NCBI GenBank assembly: GCA_900555125.1
Contig: USKH01000078.1
Coordinates: 1-6,141, forward strand
Direction: 5' to 3'
DNA: 6,141 nucleotides
Origin: an uncultured Clostridium sp.
Lineage (GTDB): Bacteria; Bacillota; Clostridia; Christensenellales; Pumilibacteraceae
Of the stretch, positions 1 through 6,141 are shown one piece after another (the first letter of the stretch is position 1; each line of letters begins with the position of its first letter). The notes under the pieces are model-generated. The model saw only the letters and a program-made list of their open reading frames with translations, had not been told where the DNA came from and made no database searches. The translations under genes and the position numbers were made by a program.

Positions 1-601
1 GTGGAAAATAAAATTATTTACAGCGCTTTTTGTAATAATAGGCTTAGTTTTTATCTTTTATAATTCGTGCGTAATTCCCGTGATTCTCGCAGAGTGCCGT
101 GCAAAAACCGGGATCAGGGTTCGGGAGGTAATTTTTTCGTGTGCCTATAATGCAGTAAATTCATATGAAAATACCGAAAAGTATGGTAATTTATTGAAAA
201 CCGATGAAAAAGATTCTGTCGTAGCCGATACGGTAAAGATTAATGAAATTGCGCAAAAAATATGCTTAGATAGTCAAAAAAAACTGATTTCAACAAATAA
301 CAACGAGATTTCTATCAATTTAGGTACTATGTCAGGCATAGTACTGCTGGGTGGGAAAGGTCCCGAAATTCAAATCGACATAGCACCGATAAATACCGTT
401 TGCTATTCTTTTGACGTATTTACAGAAAGTGTTGGAATAAACAGAATACATTACAAAATTAAAACCGAAGTAAATCTTCTTATTCCCGGCAAGCCCGAAC
501 GCGAACGGATAGATAGCGAGGTTATACTCGTCGATTGTATTTTAAGCGGCGACGTTCCCGATATTATACCCGGTGTTAAAACATATAATTTAAATGTCTG
601 A
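1..601 (+). CDS. yunB: YunB-like sporulation protein, 5' end outside the window
   Basis: The frame is open from the left edge (first full codon at 2) to TGA at 599-601, giving 199 visible residues and no convincing start, so the N-terminus is missing. Visible residues about 5-21 form a hydrophobic membrane segment (LFTALFVIIGLVFIF), followed by an extracytoplasmic part. The conserved YunB core is recognisable: ISINLG at about 103-108, then SGIVLLGGKGPEI, then VGINRIHYKI, and SGDVP near the C-terminus, matching the pattern of Bacillus subtilis YunB as I remember it. YunB is a sporulation protein expressed in the mother cell under SigE in B. subtilis; its molecular role is poorly defined. A GTG at 80 would start the protein after the membrane segment and is not a credible start. 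The gene carries one copy of a palindromic repeat (324-345) inside the conserved core without an apparent length change. No terminator hairpin with a U-run is visible behind it. Confidence 0.85.
   Translation, partial: WKIKLFTALFVIIGLVFIFYNSCVIPVILAECRAKTGIRVREVIFSCAYNAVNSYENTEKYGNLLKTDEKDSVVADTVKINEIAQKICLDSQKKLISTNNNEISINLGTMSGIVLLGGKGPEIQIDIAPINTVCYSFDVFTESVGINRIHYKIKTEVNLLIPGKPERERIDSEVILVDCILSGDVPDIIPGVKTYNLNV
324..345 (+). repeat. Palindromic repeat copy 1, inside yunB
   Basis: Left arm GTACTATG at 324-331, loop TCAGG at 332-336, right arm CATAGTAC at 337-344, then T345. The arms are perfect reverse complements, and G323/T345 would add a wobble pair in RNA. The 22 bases are identical to the reverse complement of 4654-4675. 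In the yunB frame it encodes T-M-S-G-I-V plus parts of flanking codons. No known element name is recognised. Confidence 0.85.
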
Positions 602-636
602 GCATTGATTTTTCGATTAAATCCTGTGTAAAACGG

Positions 637-665
637 TTGATTTAAATTAATTTGTGTGTTATAAT
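637..665 (+). promoter_or_regulatory. SigA-type promoter of the pheST operon
   Basis: The -35 box TTGATT lies at 637-642 and a perfect -10 box TATAAT at 660-665, with a 17-base spacer. A TG at 657-658 forms an extended -10 element. Transcription would start near 671-673, just before the first helix of the T-box leader, as expected for a T-box-controlled operon. The position 36 bases after the yunB stop gives pheST its own housekeeping promoter. Confidence 0.8.
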
Positions 666-847
666 AAATTCAACGGCTGTGATACGGCACAAGAAATTTG
701 CCAGAAAAAAGAGAGCGCTTCCCGGCTGAAAGAGCGCACGGCAAAATAAGATATTCACCGTTTAGCCGCGCAATTGAACAACAGTAGGTTGCGCCGTCCG
801 TTCCGCGTAAAGGAATAAAACGAGGTCCGCATTATTTGCGGATGAAA

Positions 848-878
848 TCAGGTGGTACCACGACTTTTTTCGTCCTGA
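848..878 (+). promoter_or_regulatory. T-box antiterminator
   Basis: TCAGG at 848-852 pairs with CCTGA at 874-878, and ACG at 860-862 can pair with CGT at 871-873. The TGGT-containing bulge (from 853) lies between the helices and binds the free acceptor end of uncharged tRNA. The 3' strand uses the same bases as the 5' strand of the terminator, so the two folds exclude each other. Confidence 0.85.
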
Positions 879-903
879 CGCATTTTATTACGTCAGGTTT
901 TTT
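874..903 (+). terminator. Intrinsic terminator of the T-box leader
   Basis: CCTGACG at 874-880 pairs perfectly with CGTCAGG at 891-897 around a 10-base AT-rich loop. A run of six T (898-903) follows, with more T after one A. This is the 'off' state when tRNA-Phe is charged. It ends only a few bases before the pheS ribosome binding site. Confidence 0.93.
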
Positions 904-918
904 ATTTTCGGAGGACTT

Positions 919-1941
919 ATGGAAGACAAAAAAATTAACACAATCGTAGACGAAGCGGAACAAAAAATTTCCGTTTCCGACGACAGAAAAGCGTTAAACG
1001 ATCTACGTGTAACGCTGCTCGGTAAAAGCGGGAAACTTACCGAACTTATGAAAAGTATGCGCGATATTCCCGCCGCAGACCGTCCGGCTTTCGGCAAAAT
1101 GGTAAACGACGCGCGCGTCCGAATCGAAAGATTTCTCGGAGAAAAACTCGAAGCTTTGCATAAAAAGGAGCTGGAAATACGTCTGAACGCCGAAAAGATA
1201 GACATTTCTATCGATAAAGAAACGGAAACCGGCAATTTGCATCCGCTTTCTCAGATCAGACGAAAAGTCGAGGACTTCTTTATTTCTATGGGCTTTATTG
1301 AAATTGACGGTCCGGAGATCGAAACCGATTATTATAATTTTGAAGCGCTTAATACGCCTGCCGATCATCCGGCAAGAGACATGCAGGATACCTTTTATAT
1401 TACCGACAGGATTCTTTTAAGAAGTCAGACATCCGCAGGTCAAATTCGCACCATGGAAAACAATAAACCTCCGATTAAAATGATAACTGTGGGCAGAGTA
1501 TATCGTTCGGACGATATAGACGCAACGCATTCTCCCGTGTTTCATCAGATTGAGGGCCTTGTTGTTGACGAACATATCACCATGTGCGATCTCAAAGGAA
1601 TGCTGGATGAATTTGCAAAGTACTTTTTCGGAAGCAACACGAAAACACGTTTTCGTCCGTCGTATTTTCCGTTCACCGAACCCAGCGTGGAAGTGGACGC
1701 TTCCTGTCCGTATTGCCACGGTAAAGGATGCAGAGTATGCAAGGGTACAGGCTGGATAGAAATACTCGGTGCCGGTATGGTCAATCGCAACGTTCTCAAA
1801 AACTGCGACGTAGACCCCGATAAATACACCGGCTTTGCTTTCGGAATAGGACTTGACAGAATAACTACGATTATTTACGGAATCAACGACATGCGTCTCG
1901 AATTCGAGAATGACGTCAGATTTCTCAAGCAATTTAATTAA
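919..1941 (+). CDS. pheS: Phenylalanyl-tRNA synthetase alpha subunit
   Basis: PheS is the catalytic subunit of the cytoplasmic (PheS-PheT)2 enzyme that joins phenylalanine to tRNA-Phe using ATP. The ATG at 919 is preceded by GGAGG at 910-914 (4-base spacing, slightly short), and no better start is seen. The 340-residue length is normal for the family. Residues 1-90 form the charged N-terminal helical arm that contacts tRNA. The class II core follows: motif 1 around 125-135 (GFIEIDGPEIE), FEALNTPADHPARD at 141-154, motif 2 with GRVYR at 192-196 and FHQIEG at 208-213, and motif 3 with GFAFGIGLDR at 305-314 including Arg314. Ala307 in this motif is at the position that sets the size of the Phe pocket in E. 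coli PheS. Cysteines 263, 266, 271 and 274 form a C-x2-C-x4-C-x2-C cluster that is usual in bacterial PheS. The normally conserved MVHP reads MVNR at 287-290. First gene of the T-box-controlled operon. Confidence 0.98.
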   Translation: MEDKKINTIVDEAEQKISVSDDRKALNDLRVTLLGKSGKLTELMKSMRDIPAADRPAFGKMVNDARVRIERFLGEKLEALHKKELEIRLNAEKIDISIDKETETGNLHPLSQIRRKVEDFFISMGFIEIDGPEIETDYYNFEALNTPADHPARDMQDTFYITDRILLRSQTSAGQIRTMENNKPPIKMITVGRVYRSDDIDATHSPVFHQIEGLVVDEHITMCDLKGMLDEFAKYFFGSNTKTRFRPSYFPFTEPSVEVDASCPYCHGKGCRVCKGTGWIEILGAGMVNRNVLKNCDVDPDKYTGFAFGIGLDRITTIIYGINDMRLEFENDVRFLKQFN

Positions 1942-1955
1942 AGGAGGTCGACACA

Positions 1956-4343
1956 ATGAAATTACCGCTTTCCTGGCTTAAAGAATATGTCGATATAGGA
2001 GATATTACCCCCGAACAACTTGCAGATAAACTTCTCAACGTCGGCTTTGAAGTAGAAGATATTATTTATCTCGGAAAAAATATCGATAACGTTTTAACCG
2101 CAAAAATCACAAAAATCGAAAAACACCCTCACGCCGACAAATTACAGATATGCCATGTCGATTTCGGCTTCGAGCAATCGGTTATCGTAACCGCCGCAAC
2201 AAATGTTTTCGAAGGAGCAATCGTCCCCGTCGCACGCGATAATTCAGATCTTCCCAGCGGCAAGCACATTACAACCGGCGATTTAAGAGGCGTAACCAGC
2301 TACGGAATGTTCTGTTCCGGCAGCGAACTATGTATAGACGACAGCGTTATGGAGGGCGCAGAAGTAAACGGAATACTCATTCTGCCCGAAAATACGCCTA
2401 TAGGCGAGGATATTAAAAAAGTTTTGCGCCTCGACGAATATGTCCTGGATGTCTCTATAACGGCAAATCGCCCCGACTGCCAATCAATTATAGGCATTTC
2501 GCGTGAAGTAGCAGCCGTTCTCGGAAAAGAAATCAAATATCCGTCCATCCAATATCATCCGGCAAAAACAAGTATCAAGTGTTTTTCCGCCGAAATTCAG
2601 AACGAAAATTGCAGTGCCTATACCGGGACTGTAATAGACGACGTTAAAATCGAACCTGCGCCCGTCTGGATGCGCGACCGTCTGCGTTATGTAGGTTTAC
2701 GCCCTATCAACAATCTTGTCGACATAACAAACTATGTTCTGATGGAAGTCGGACAACCTCTGCACGCATTCGATCTTAACTGCGTTAAAGATAAGGTTAT
2801 TGTCCGCAGCGCAAAAAACGGCGAAGAAATCACGGCTCTGAACGACACAAATTATAAGCTTACGTCGGATATGATGGTTATCGCCGACATCGAAAAACCG
2901 CTGGCAATTGCCGGTATTATGGGCGGCGAATACAGCGGAATTAACGATGACACAAAGGCTGTTTTTCTTGAAGCGGCAAAATTTGCAAGAGGAAACGTTC
3001 GTTCCACTTCGAGAAAATTCGGACTTCGCTCCGATTCTTCCGCAAGATACGAAAAGGGAGTGGATTGGTTTAATTTAAGTTTCGGCAGAGCAAGAGCGCT
3101 TAATTTGTTTGAAACGCTGGGGGCAGGTAAAGTAACCGAAGAGCATATCGAAGCCGGCGGCAAAGTTCCGTCCGAACGCATTTTAACTACTGCAGTGACA
3201 AAAATTAACGATTTGCTCGGAATAGAGGTTCCAACCGAAAAAATTCTGCAAATTCTTGCTAATCTCGGCATTAAATCAACGGTAAAAGGCGACGAACTCA
3301 CCTGCGTGATTCCGTTGTTCCGCGACGATATAGACAATTACACCGATATTACCGAAGAAATCATACGTTATTACGGCTACGATAATCTGAAATCGACTTT
3401 TATCGAAAAAGCGCACCCCACAATCGGAGGAAAGACCGAAGAGCAGAAATCGGTCGATCTTATCAAAGATTACATGGTTTCATGCGGAGCGATGGAAGCC
3501 GCAACATTTTCGTTTGTAAGCGAAAAACAATACGATAAGCTCGGAATCAAACAGGATGATACCCGCAGAAAATATATTAGAATAATCAATCCGTTAAGCG
3601 AAGATTATTCGATAATGCGTACTCAGCTTGCAGGCAGTATGCTTGAATCGATTGCCCGCAATTACAGTTTCAAAAGCGATAATTATCGTTTGTTTGAAAT
3701 CGCCAGAACTTATAATCCCAAGAGTTTACCTCTTACCGAACTTCCCGACGAGAGATATACTCTTTGTGCATGCTTTACCGGAGAAAAAGAAGATTTTTAT
3801 TCCATTAAAGCCGTTATAAAAGGAATGTTACACAAGCTCGGAGCCGATAACGTTGTTGTCGAGCGCAGCGATATTTCATATCTGCATCCCGGCATCGGCG
3901 CGGATATGTTTGTCGGCGACAAAAAAATAGGCTATTTGGGGAAAATTCACCCCGAGACCGCAAAAGAATTCGACATTCCCGAGCATGTGTTTATTGCCGA
4001 AATCGACGTTCAGGATCTTATCGGTGCGGAACGCAAAATCAACCGTTTCCGTCCGCTTCCTAAATTTCCGGTTGTCGAACGCGATATTGCGGTAATTGTC
4101 AACGACGAAGTGCCGGTCGGAAAAATAATCGACTGCATTTATGAATGTGCCGGAGATATTTGCGACAAAGTTCGACTGTTCGACGTTTACAGAGGAAATC
4201 AGATTGTCACGGGAAAGAAGAGCGTTGCGTTTACATTATGGCTGCGTAACGACGACCATACTCTGGTAGACAGCGAAATTCAGGATGTTATGAAAAAGGT
4301 TGTTTCCGGACTTGAAAGCAAACTGCATGCAACTCTCAGATAA
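1956..4343 (+). CDS. pheT: Phenylalanyl-tRNA synthetase beta subunit
   Basis: PheT is the non-catalytic partner of PheS; it binds tRNA-Phe and removes mischarged Tyr. The ATG at 1956 has a strong AAGGAGGT (1941-1948), which shares its first base with the pheS stop, so the two genes are 14 bases apart and probably made together. The 795-residue length is typical. Domains in order: an N-terminal lobe with MKLPLSWLKEYV; an OB-fold tRNA-binding domain at about 40-150 (HPHADKLQIC at 57-66 region, YGMFCSGSEL at 106-115); NRPDCQSIIGISREVAA at 161-177; the B3/B4 editing domain at about 211-385 with RPINNLVDITNY at 239-250, GQPLHAFD at 256-263 and GIMGGE at 310-315; B5 at about 400-468 with FRDDIDNYTDITEEIIRYYGYD; a catalytic-like core at about 480-680; and a C-terminal ferredoxin-fold anticodon-binding domain at about 689-795 (FPVVERDIAV, LFDVYRG, VAFTLWLR). 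No key block is missing, so editing should be intact. The last 17 bases overlap the start of the next gene. Confidence 0.98.
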   Translation: MKLPLSWLKEYVDIGDITPEQLADKLLNVGFEVEDIIYLGKNIDNVLTAKITKIEKHPHADKLQICHVDFGFEQSVIVTAATNVFEGAIVPVARDNSDLPSGKHITTGDLRGVTSYGMFCSGSELCIDDSVMEGAEVNGILILPENTPIGEDIKKVLRLDEYVLDVSITANRPDCQSIIGISREVAAVLGKEIKYPSIQYHPAKTSIKCFSAEIQNENCSAYTGTVIDDVKIEPAPVWMRDRLRYVGLRPINNLVDITNYVLMEVGQPLHAFDLNCVKDKVIVRSAKNGEEITALNDTNYKLTSDMMVIADIEKPLAIAGIMGGEYSGINDDTKAVFLEAAKFARGNVRSTSRKFGLRSDSSARYEKGVDWFNLSFGRARALNLFETLGAGKVTEEHIEAGGKVPSERILTTAVTKINDLLGIEVPTEKILQILANLGIKSTVKGDELTCVIPLFRDDIDNYTDITEEIIRYYGYDNLKSTFIEKAHPTIGGKTEEQKSVDLIKDYMVSCGAMEAATFSFVSEKQYDKLGIKQDDTRRKYIRIINPLSEDYSIMRTQLAGSMLESIARNYSFKSDNYRLFEIARTYNPKSLPLTELPDERYTLCACFTGEKEDFYSIKAVIKGMLHKLGADNVVVERSDISYLHPGIGADMFVGDKKIGYLGKIHPETAKEFDIPEHVFIAEIDVQDLIGAERKINRFRPLPKFPVVERDIAVIVNDEVPVGKIIDCIYECAGDICDKVRLFDVYRGNQIVTGKKSVAFTLWLRNDDHTLVDSEIQDVMKKVVSGLESKLHATLR

Positions 4344-6141
4344 AAAAACGGAGGTGCTCGCGCCTGCGGGCAACTTTGAATCGCTTAAATGCGCCGTGAT
4401 GAACGGTGCCGACGCCGTATATCTCGGACTTACCAGATTTAACGCAAGAGCAAAAGCGGGCAATTTTACCACGGAAGAGCTAAAAAAAGCCGTGGAATTT
4501 TGCCGCTTTTTCGGCGTTAAAGTTTATGTAACTTTTAATACGATATACAAACAAAGTGAATACGACGATGTAATTACCTGCATGAAAGAATGTCGGGATA
4601 TTGGCGTAAACGCCTTTATTTTGCAAGATTTTTCGCTAATTTCACGCATTAAAAGTACTATGCCTGACATAGTACTGCATCTAAGCACTCAAGCTGCCGT
4701 TCACAATCTCGAAGGTGCGCTTGCCGCCGAAAAACTCGGCTTTACGAGAGTTATATTATCAAGAGAAGCACTTCTTGGCGATATCGAAAAAATCCACAAA
4801 AACACTTCGCTTGAAATCGAGGCGTTTGTTCAAGGTGCGTTATGCGTATCTTTTTCGGGAAACTGCTATTTTTCTTCACTGGTTTCGGGCTTCAGCGGAA
4901 ACAGGGGCAAATGCATGCAATTGTGCCGCAAACAATATGTTTTCAACGGAAAGAAAGCATATTGGCTGTCACCTAAAGACGTGTGTATGAAAAACAAAGT
5001 TGACCAGCTCATTAAAGCCGGTGTTTGTTCTTTTAAAATTGAAGGCAGAATGCGCAGACCCGAGTACGTCGGAGAGGCGGTAAGTTGCTACAAAACAATT
5101 CTGTCCGGAGAAAAATATGATATTTCACGACTTAAACGCATGTTCAATCGAGGGAATTACACCGAGGTATACATCGGGAGCGATCGTGAAGACATAATAT
5201 TTCCCTATTCCCAAAATCACATTGGACAAAGCGCAGGCACCGTCAGAAGTGTCAACGGTAAAACAGCAACGCTCAGCTGCAATCTCAGCCGGGGCGACGG
5301 CGTAAAGTTTTTGCACAATAACATTGAAAGCGGAAGTGCGGGTATAATTTCGGACGGATCGAAAACGGGTTTTTCCGGCAACATATTCCCCGGCGACAAA
5401 GTCTGCATTACCACCGACAAACAACTGTGCGACGAAGTTCTGGCCAAAAAAAGATTTGTCCCGTTCGATTTATTTGCGAAAATCGAAAATAATCGTGCTG
5501 TCTTTGCTCTTTCAAGCGGTGTGGAACATGTCGAAATAACTATAGATAACCTTGCCGACGCAAAGAACAGCCCGCTTTCCGAAGTCGATATCGTTTCATC
5601 CTTTTCCAGGACGGAAGACATCGGATTTAAGCTGAACAATGCAAATATTACAATAAATCAAGCTGTTTTTATACCTAAATCTCAGCTTAATCAAATCAGG
5701 CGCACGTGTTGCGAACAATTGAAAAAGAAAATTATCGAGTCCGCAATTCCCGAAAAAAACGACAAGCAATACAAAAATATCTTTTCCGATTTAACGTATT
5801 TTACTTCACCCGACGATTGCATTATTGCCCGGTTCGACAACGTAAATGCGGCAAATAAAACGTCGGAACTTTATGATTATGTAGCTTATTCCCCGAGAGA
5901 TTGGACAAAAAACGTTGCTGACGAACTGAAATCGCTGAAAAAACCTTTTCTGCTTGTTTTGCCCAACGTTATGAGAGGAGAGGATGCGGGTTTTATAAAA
6001 GAAGTACTGTCATCCGATTTTGTTAAAAACGTTATTGTAAACAATATTTACGGAATTTCACTGTCTAATAATAAAAACGTTTTGTTCGGACCGATGATGA
6101 ATTTTATTACCGACGAAATAAAATGCGCTAAAATAATGTCG
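4327..6141 (+). CDS. U32-family protein, RlhA/DUF3656-like (probable RNA hydroxylase), 3' end outside the window
   Basis: The frame is open from ATG 4327 to the right edge (605 codons, no stop). That start puts the family's LAPAGN at residues 11-16, the usual place. It overlaps pheT by 17 bases and has only a weak upstream GAAAG (4314-4318), so translation is probably coupled to pheT. A GTG at 4354 would leave too little N-terminus. The N-terminal U32 barrel (about 8-260) shows GADAVYLG at 27-34, HLSTQ at 118-122, the U32 signature region EAFVQGALC at 165-173 with Cys173 and Cys180, GNRGKCMQLC at 191-200 with Cys196 and Cys200, LSPKD at 214-218 and FKIEGR at 236-241. The four Cys fit the iron-sulfur site of the family. 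After FNRG (273-276) come a beta-rich part and INQAVFIPKSQLNQIRR (443-459), which resembles the DUF3656 part of E. coli RlhA; a further region follows from about 488. RlhA makes 5-hydroxycytidine in 23S rRNA, while TrhP acts on tRNA U34. Although called 'peptidase', RNA hydroxylation is the better guess, but the target is not proven. Position 169 is Gln where His is common. Confidence 0.88.
   Translation, partial: MQLSDKKTEVLAPAGNFESLKCAVMNGADAVYLGLTRFNARAKAGNFTTEELKKAVEFCRFFGVKVYVTFNTIYKQSEYDDVITCMKECRDIGVNAFILQDFSLISRIKSTMPDIVLHLSTQAAVHNLEGALAAEKLGFTRVILSREALLGDIEKIHKNTSLEIEAFVQGALCVSFSGNCYFSSLVSGFSGNRGKCMQLCRKQYVFNGKKAYWLSPKDVCMKNKVDQLIKAGVCSFKIEGRMRRPEYVGEAVSCYKTILSGEKYDISRLKRMFNRGNYTEVYIGSDREDIIFPYSQNHIGQSAGTVRSVNGKTATLSCNLSRGDGVKFLHNNIESGSAGIISDGSKTGFSGNIFPGDKVCITTDKQLCDEVLAKKRFVPFDLFAKIENNRAVFALSSGVEHVEITIDNLADAKNSPLSEVDIVSSFSRTEDIGFKLNNANITINQAVFIPKSQLNQIRRTCCEQLKKKIIESAIPEKNDKQYKNIFSDLTYFTSPDDCIIARFDNVNAANKTSELYDYVAYSPRDWTKNVADELKSLKKPFLLVLPNVMRGEDAGFIKEVLSSDFVKNVIVNNIYGISLSNNKNVLFGPMMNFITDEIKCAKIMS
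4654..4675 (-). repeat. Palindromic repeat copy 2, inside the U32 gene
   Basis: On the + strand the left arm GTACTATG is at 4655-4662, the loop CCTGA at 4663-4667 and the right arm CATAGTAC at 4668-4675. A4654 and T4676 extend the helix to 9 perfect pairs. The 22 bases 4654-4675 are the exact reverse complement of 324-345, so this copy is inverted relative to copy 1. It encodes S-T-M-P-D-I-V in the U32 frame, just before the conserved HLSTQ, with no apparent insertion relative to E. coli RlhA as remembered. Confidence 0.85.

Larger units (their letters stand above)
672..903 (+). promoter_or_regulatory. T-box leader (riboswitch) specific for tRNA-Phe
   Basis: This is a tRNA-sensing leader that lets transcription continue into pheS when tRNA-Phe is uncharged. 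Stem I can be drawn as follows: basal pairs 674-678 with 764-768, then 684-687 with 758-761, then 697-702 with 740-745, and upper pairs 715-719 with 733-737. AGAGAG (710-715) and GCTG (725-728) are at the usual distal positions. The specifier loop has TTC at 754-756 followed by A757, directly above the lower helix, so it reads phenylalanine. Stem II is GCGCAA 768-773 with TTGCGC 789-794; stem III is TCCGC 826-830 with GCGGA 838-842. The T-box sequence AGGTGGTACCACGAC is at 850-864. Its TGGT (853-856) would pair with the tRNA 3' end ACCA, fitting the A discriminator of tRNA-Phe. This leader fills the 317-base gap between yunB and pheS. Confidence 0.95.

Noticed and set aside
1..63. GTG at position 1 as a start codon
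   Set aside because: It is in a different frame from yunB and reaches a stop at 61-63.
80..601. GTG at 80 as the start of a 173-residue protein
   Set aside because: The same frame is open to the left edge and encodes the membrane segment expected for YunB; starting at 80 would remove it.
617..645. AT-rich inverted repeat TTAAATC / GATTTAA after yunB
   Set aside because: Seven A/T-rich pairs around a 15-base loop, no T-run, and it overlaps the -35 box; too weak for a terminator.
888..1235. Minus-strand open frame across the end of the T-box leader and pheS
   Set aside because: It reads through the terminator hairpin and the well-conserved pheS sequence antisense, and its product resembles no family.
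1705..1740. Cysteine cluster in PheS as a novel zinc-binding insertion
   Set aside because: The C-x2-C-x4-C-x2-C cluster is a common feature of bacterial PheS.
1003..1956. Other open frames antisense to, or out of frame with, pheS
   Set aside because: They are shadows of a gene supported along its whole length by conserved motifs.
2300..4472. Open frames antisense to pheT and across the pheT/U32 junction
   Set aside because: No ribosome binding site or recognisable protein; pheT and the U32 gene explain the sequence.
324..4675. The palindromic copies as CRISPR repeats or the ends of one transposon
   Set aside because: There are only two copies, 4.3 kb apart inside conserved coding sequences, with no spacers, no transposase between them and intact pheST in between.
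4715..4990. 91-residue + strand open frame
   Set aside because: It is a shifted frame inside the U32 gene, overlapping the conserved cysteine region read in the correct frame.
5125..5639. Two minus-strand open frames in the U32 region
   Set aside because: They are antisense to the DUF3656-like part, with no family resemblance.

Overview
The window (about 43% GC by eye) looks like a chromosomal segment from a spore-forming, low-to-mid-GC Gram-positive bacterium, most likely a member of Clostridia. The reasons are a YunB-type sporulation protein, a T-box leader in front of pheST, strong AGGAGG-type ribosome binding sites, and a long RlhA-like U32 protein directly behind pheT. The exact genus cannot be told from the sequence. 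All genes lie on the + strand.

Layout: (1) positions 1-601 hold the 3' part of a yunB-like gene whose start lies left of the window. (2) Positions 602-918 contain no gene. They hold a near-consensus extended -10 promoter and a complete tRNA-sensing T-box leader with a UUC (Phe) specifier, an antiterminator and a competing terminator. (3) Positions 919-1941 encode PheS and 1956-4343 encode PheT, the two subunits of phenylalanyl-tRNA synthetase. (4) From 4327, overlapping the end of pheT by 17 bases, a U32-family protein with an RlhA/DUF3656-like layout runs off the right edge (605 codons visible, no stop).

How they fit together: the T-box senses uncharged tRNA-Phe and should raise transcription of pheS-pheT and, by read-through, the U32 gene. 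Characterised members of the U32 family (RlhA, TrhP) hydroxylate RNA bases and depend on prephenate, the precursor of phenylalanine. Placing such a gene under a Phe-sensing leader is therefore a plausible physiological link, though an inference.

The least expected signal is a palindromic 22-base repeat embedded in two unrelated coding sequences, yunB (324-345) and the U32 gene (4654-4675). The copies have identical 8-base arms and a 5-base loop in opposite orientation. Both are read in the same codon phase, and neither appears to change the length of the protein around it. I do not recognise it as a named element. It is the best candidate here for something undescribed, probably a dispersed protein-coding palindromic repeat or a chromosomal binding site.
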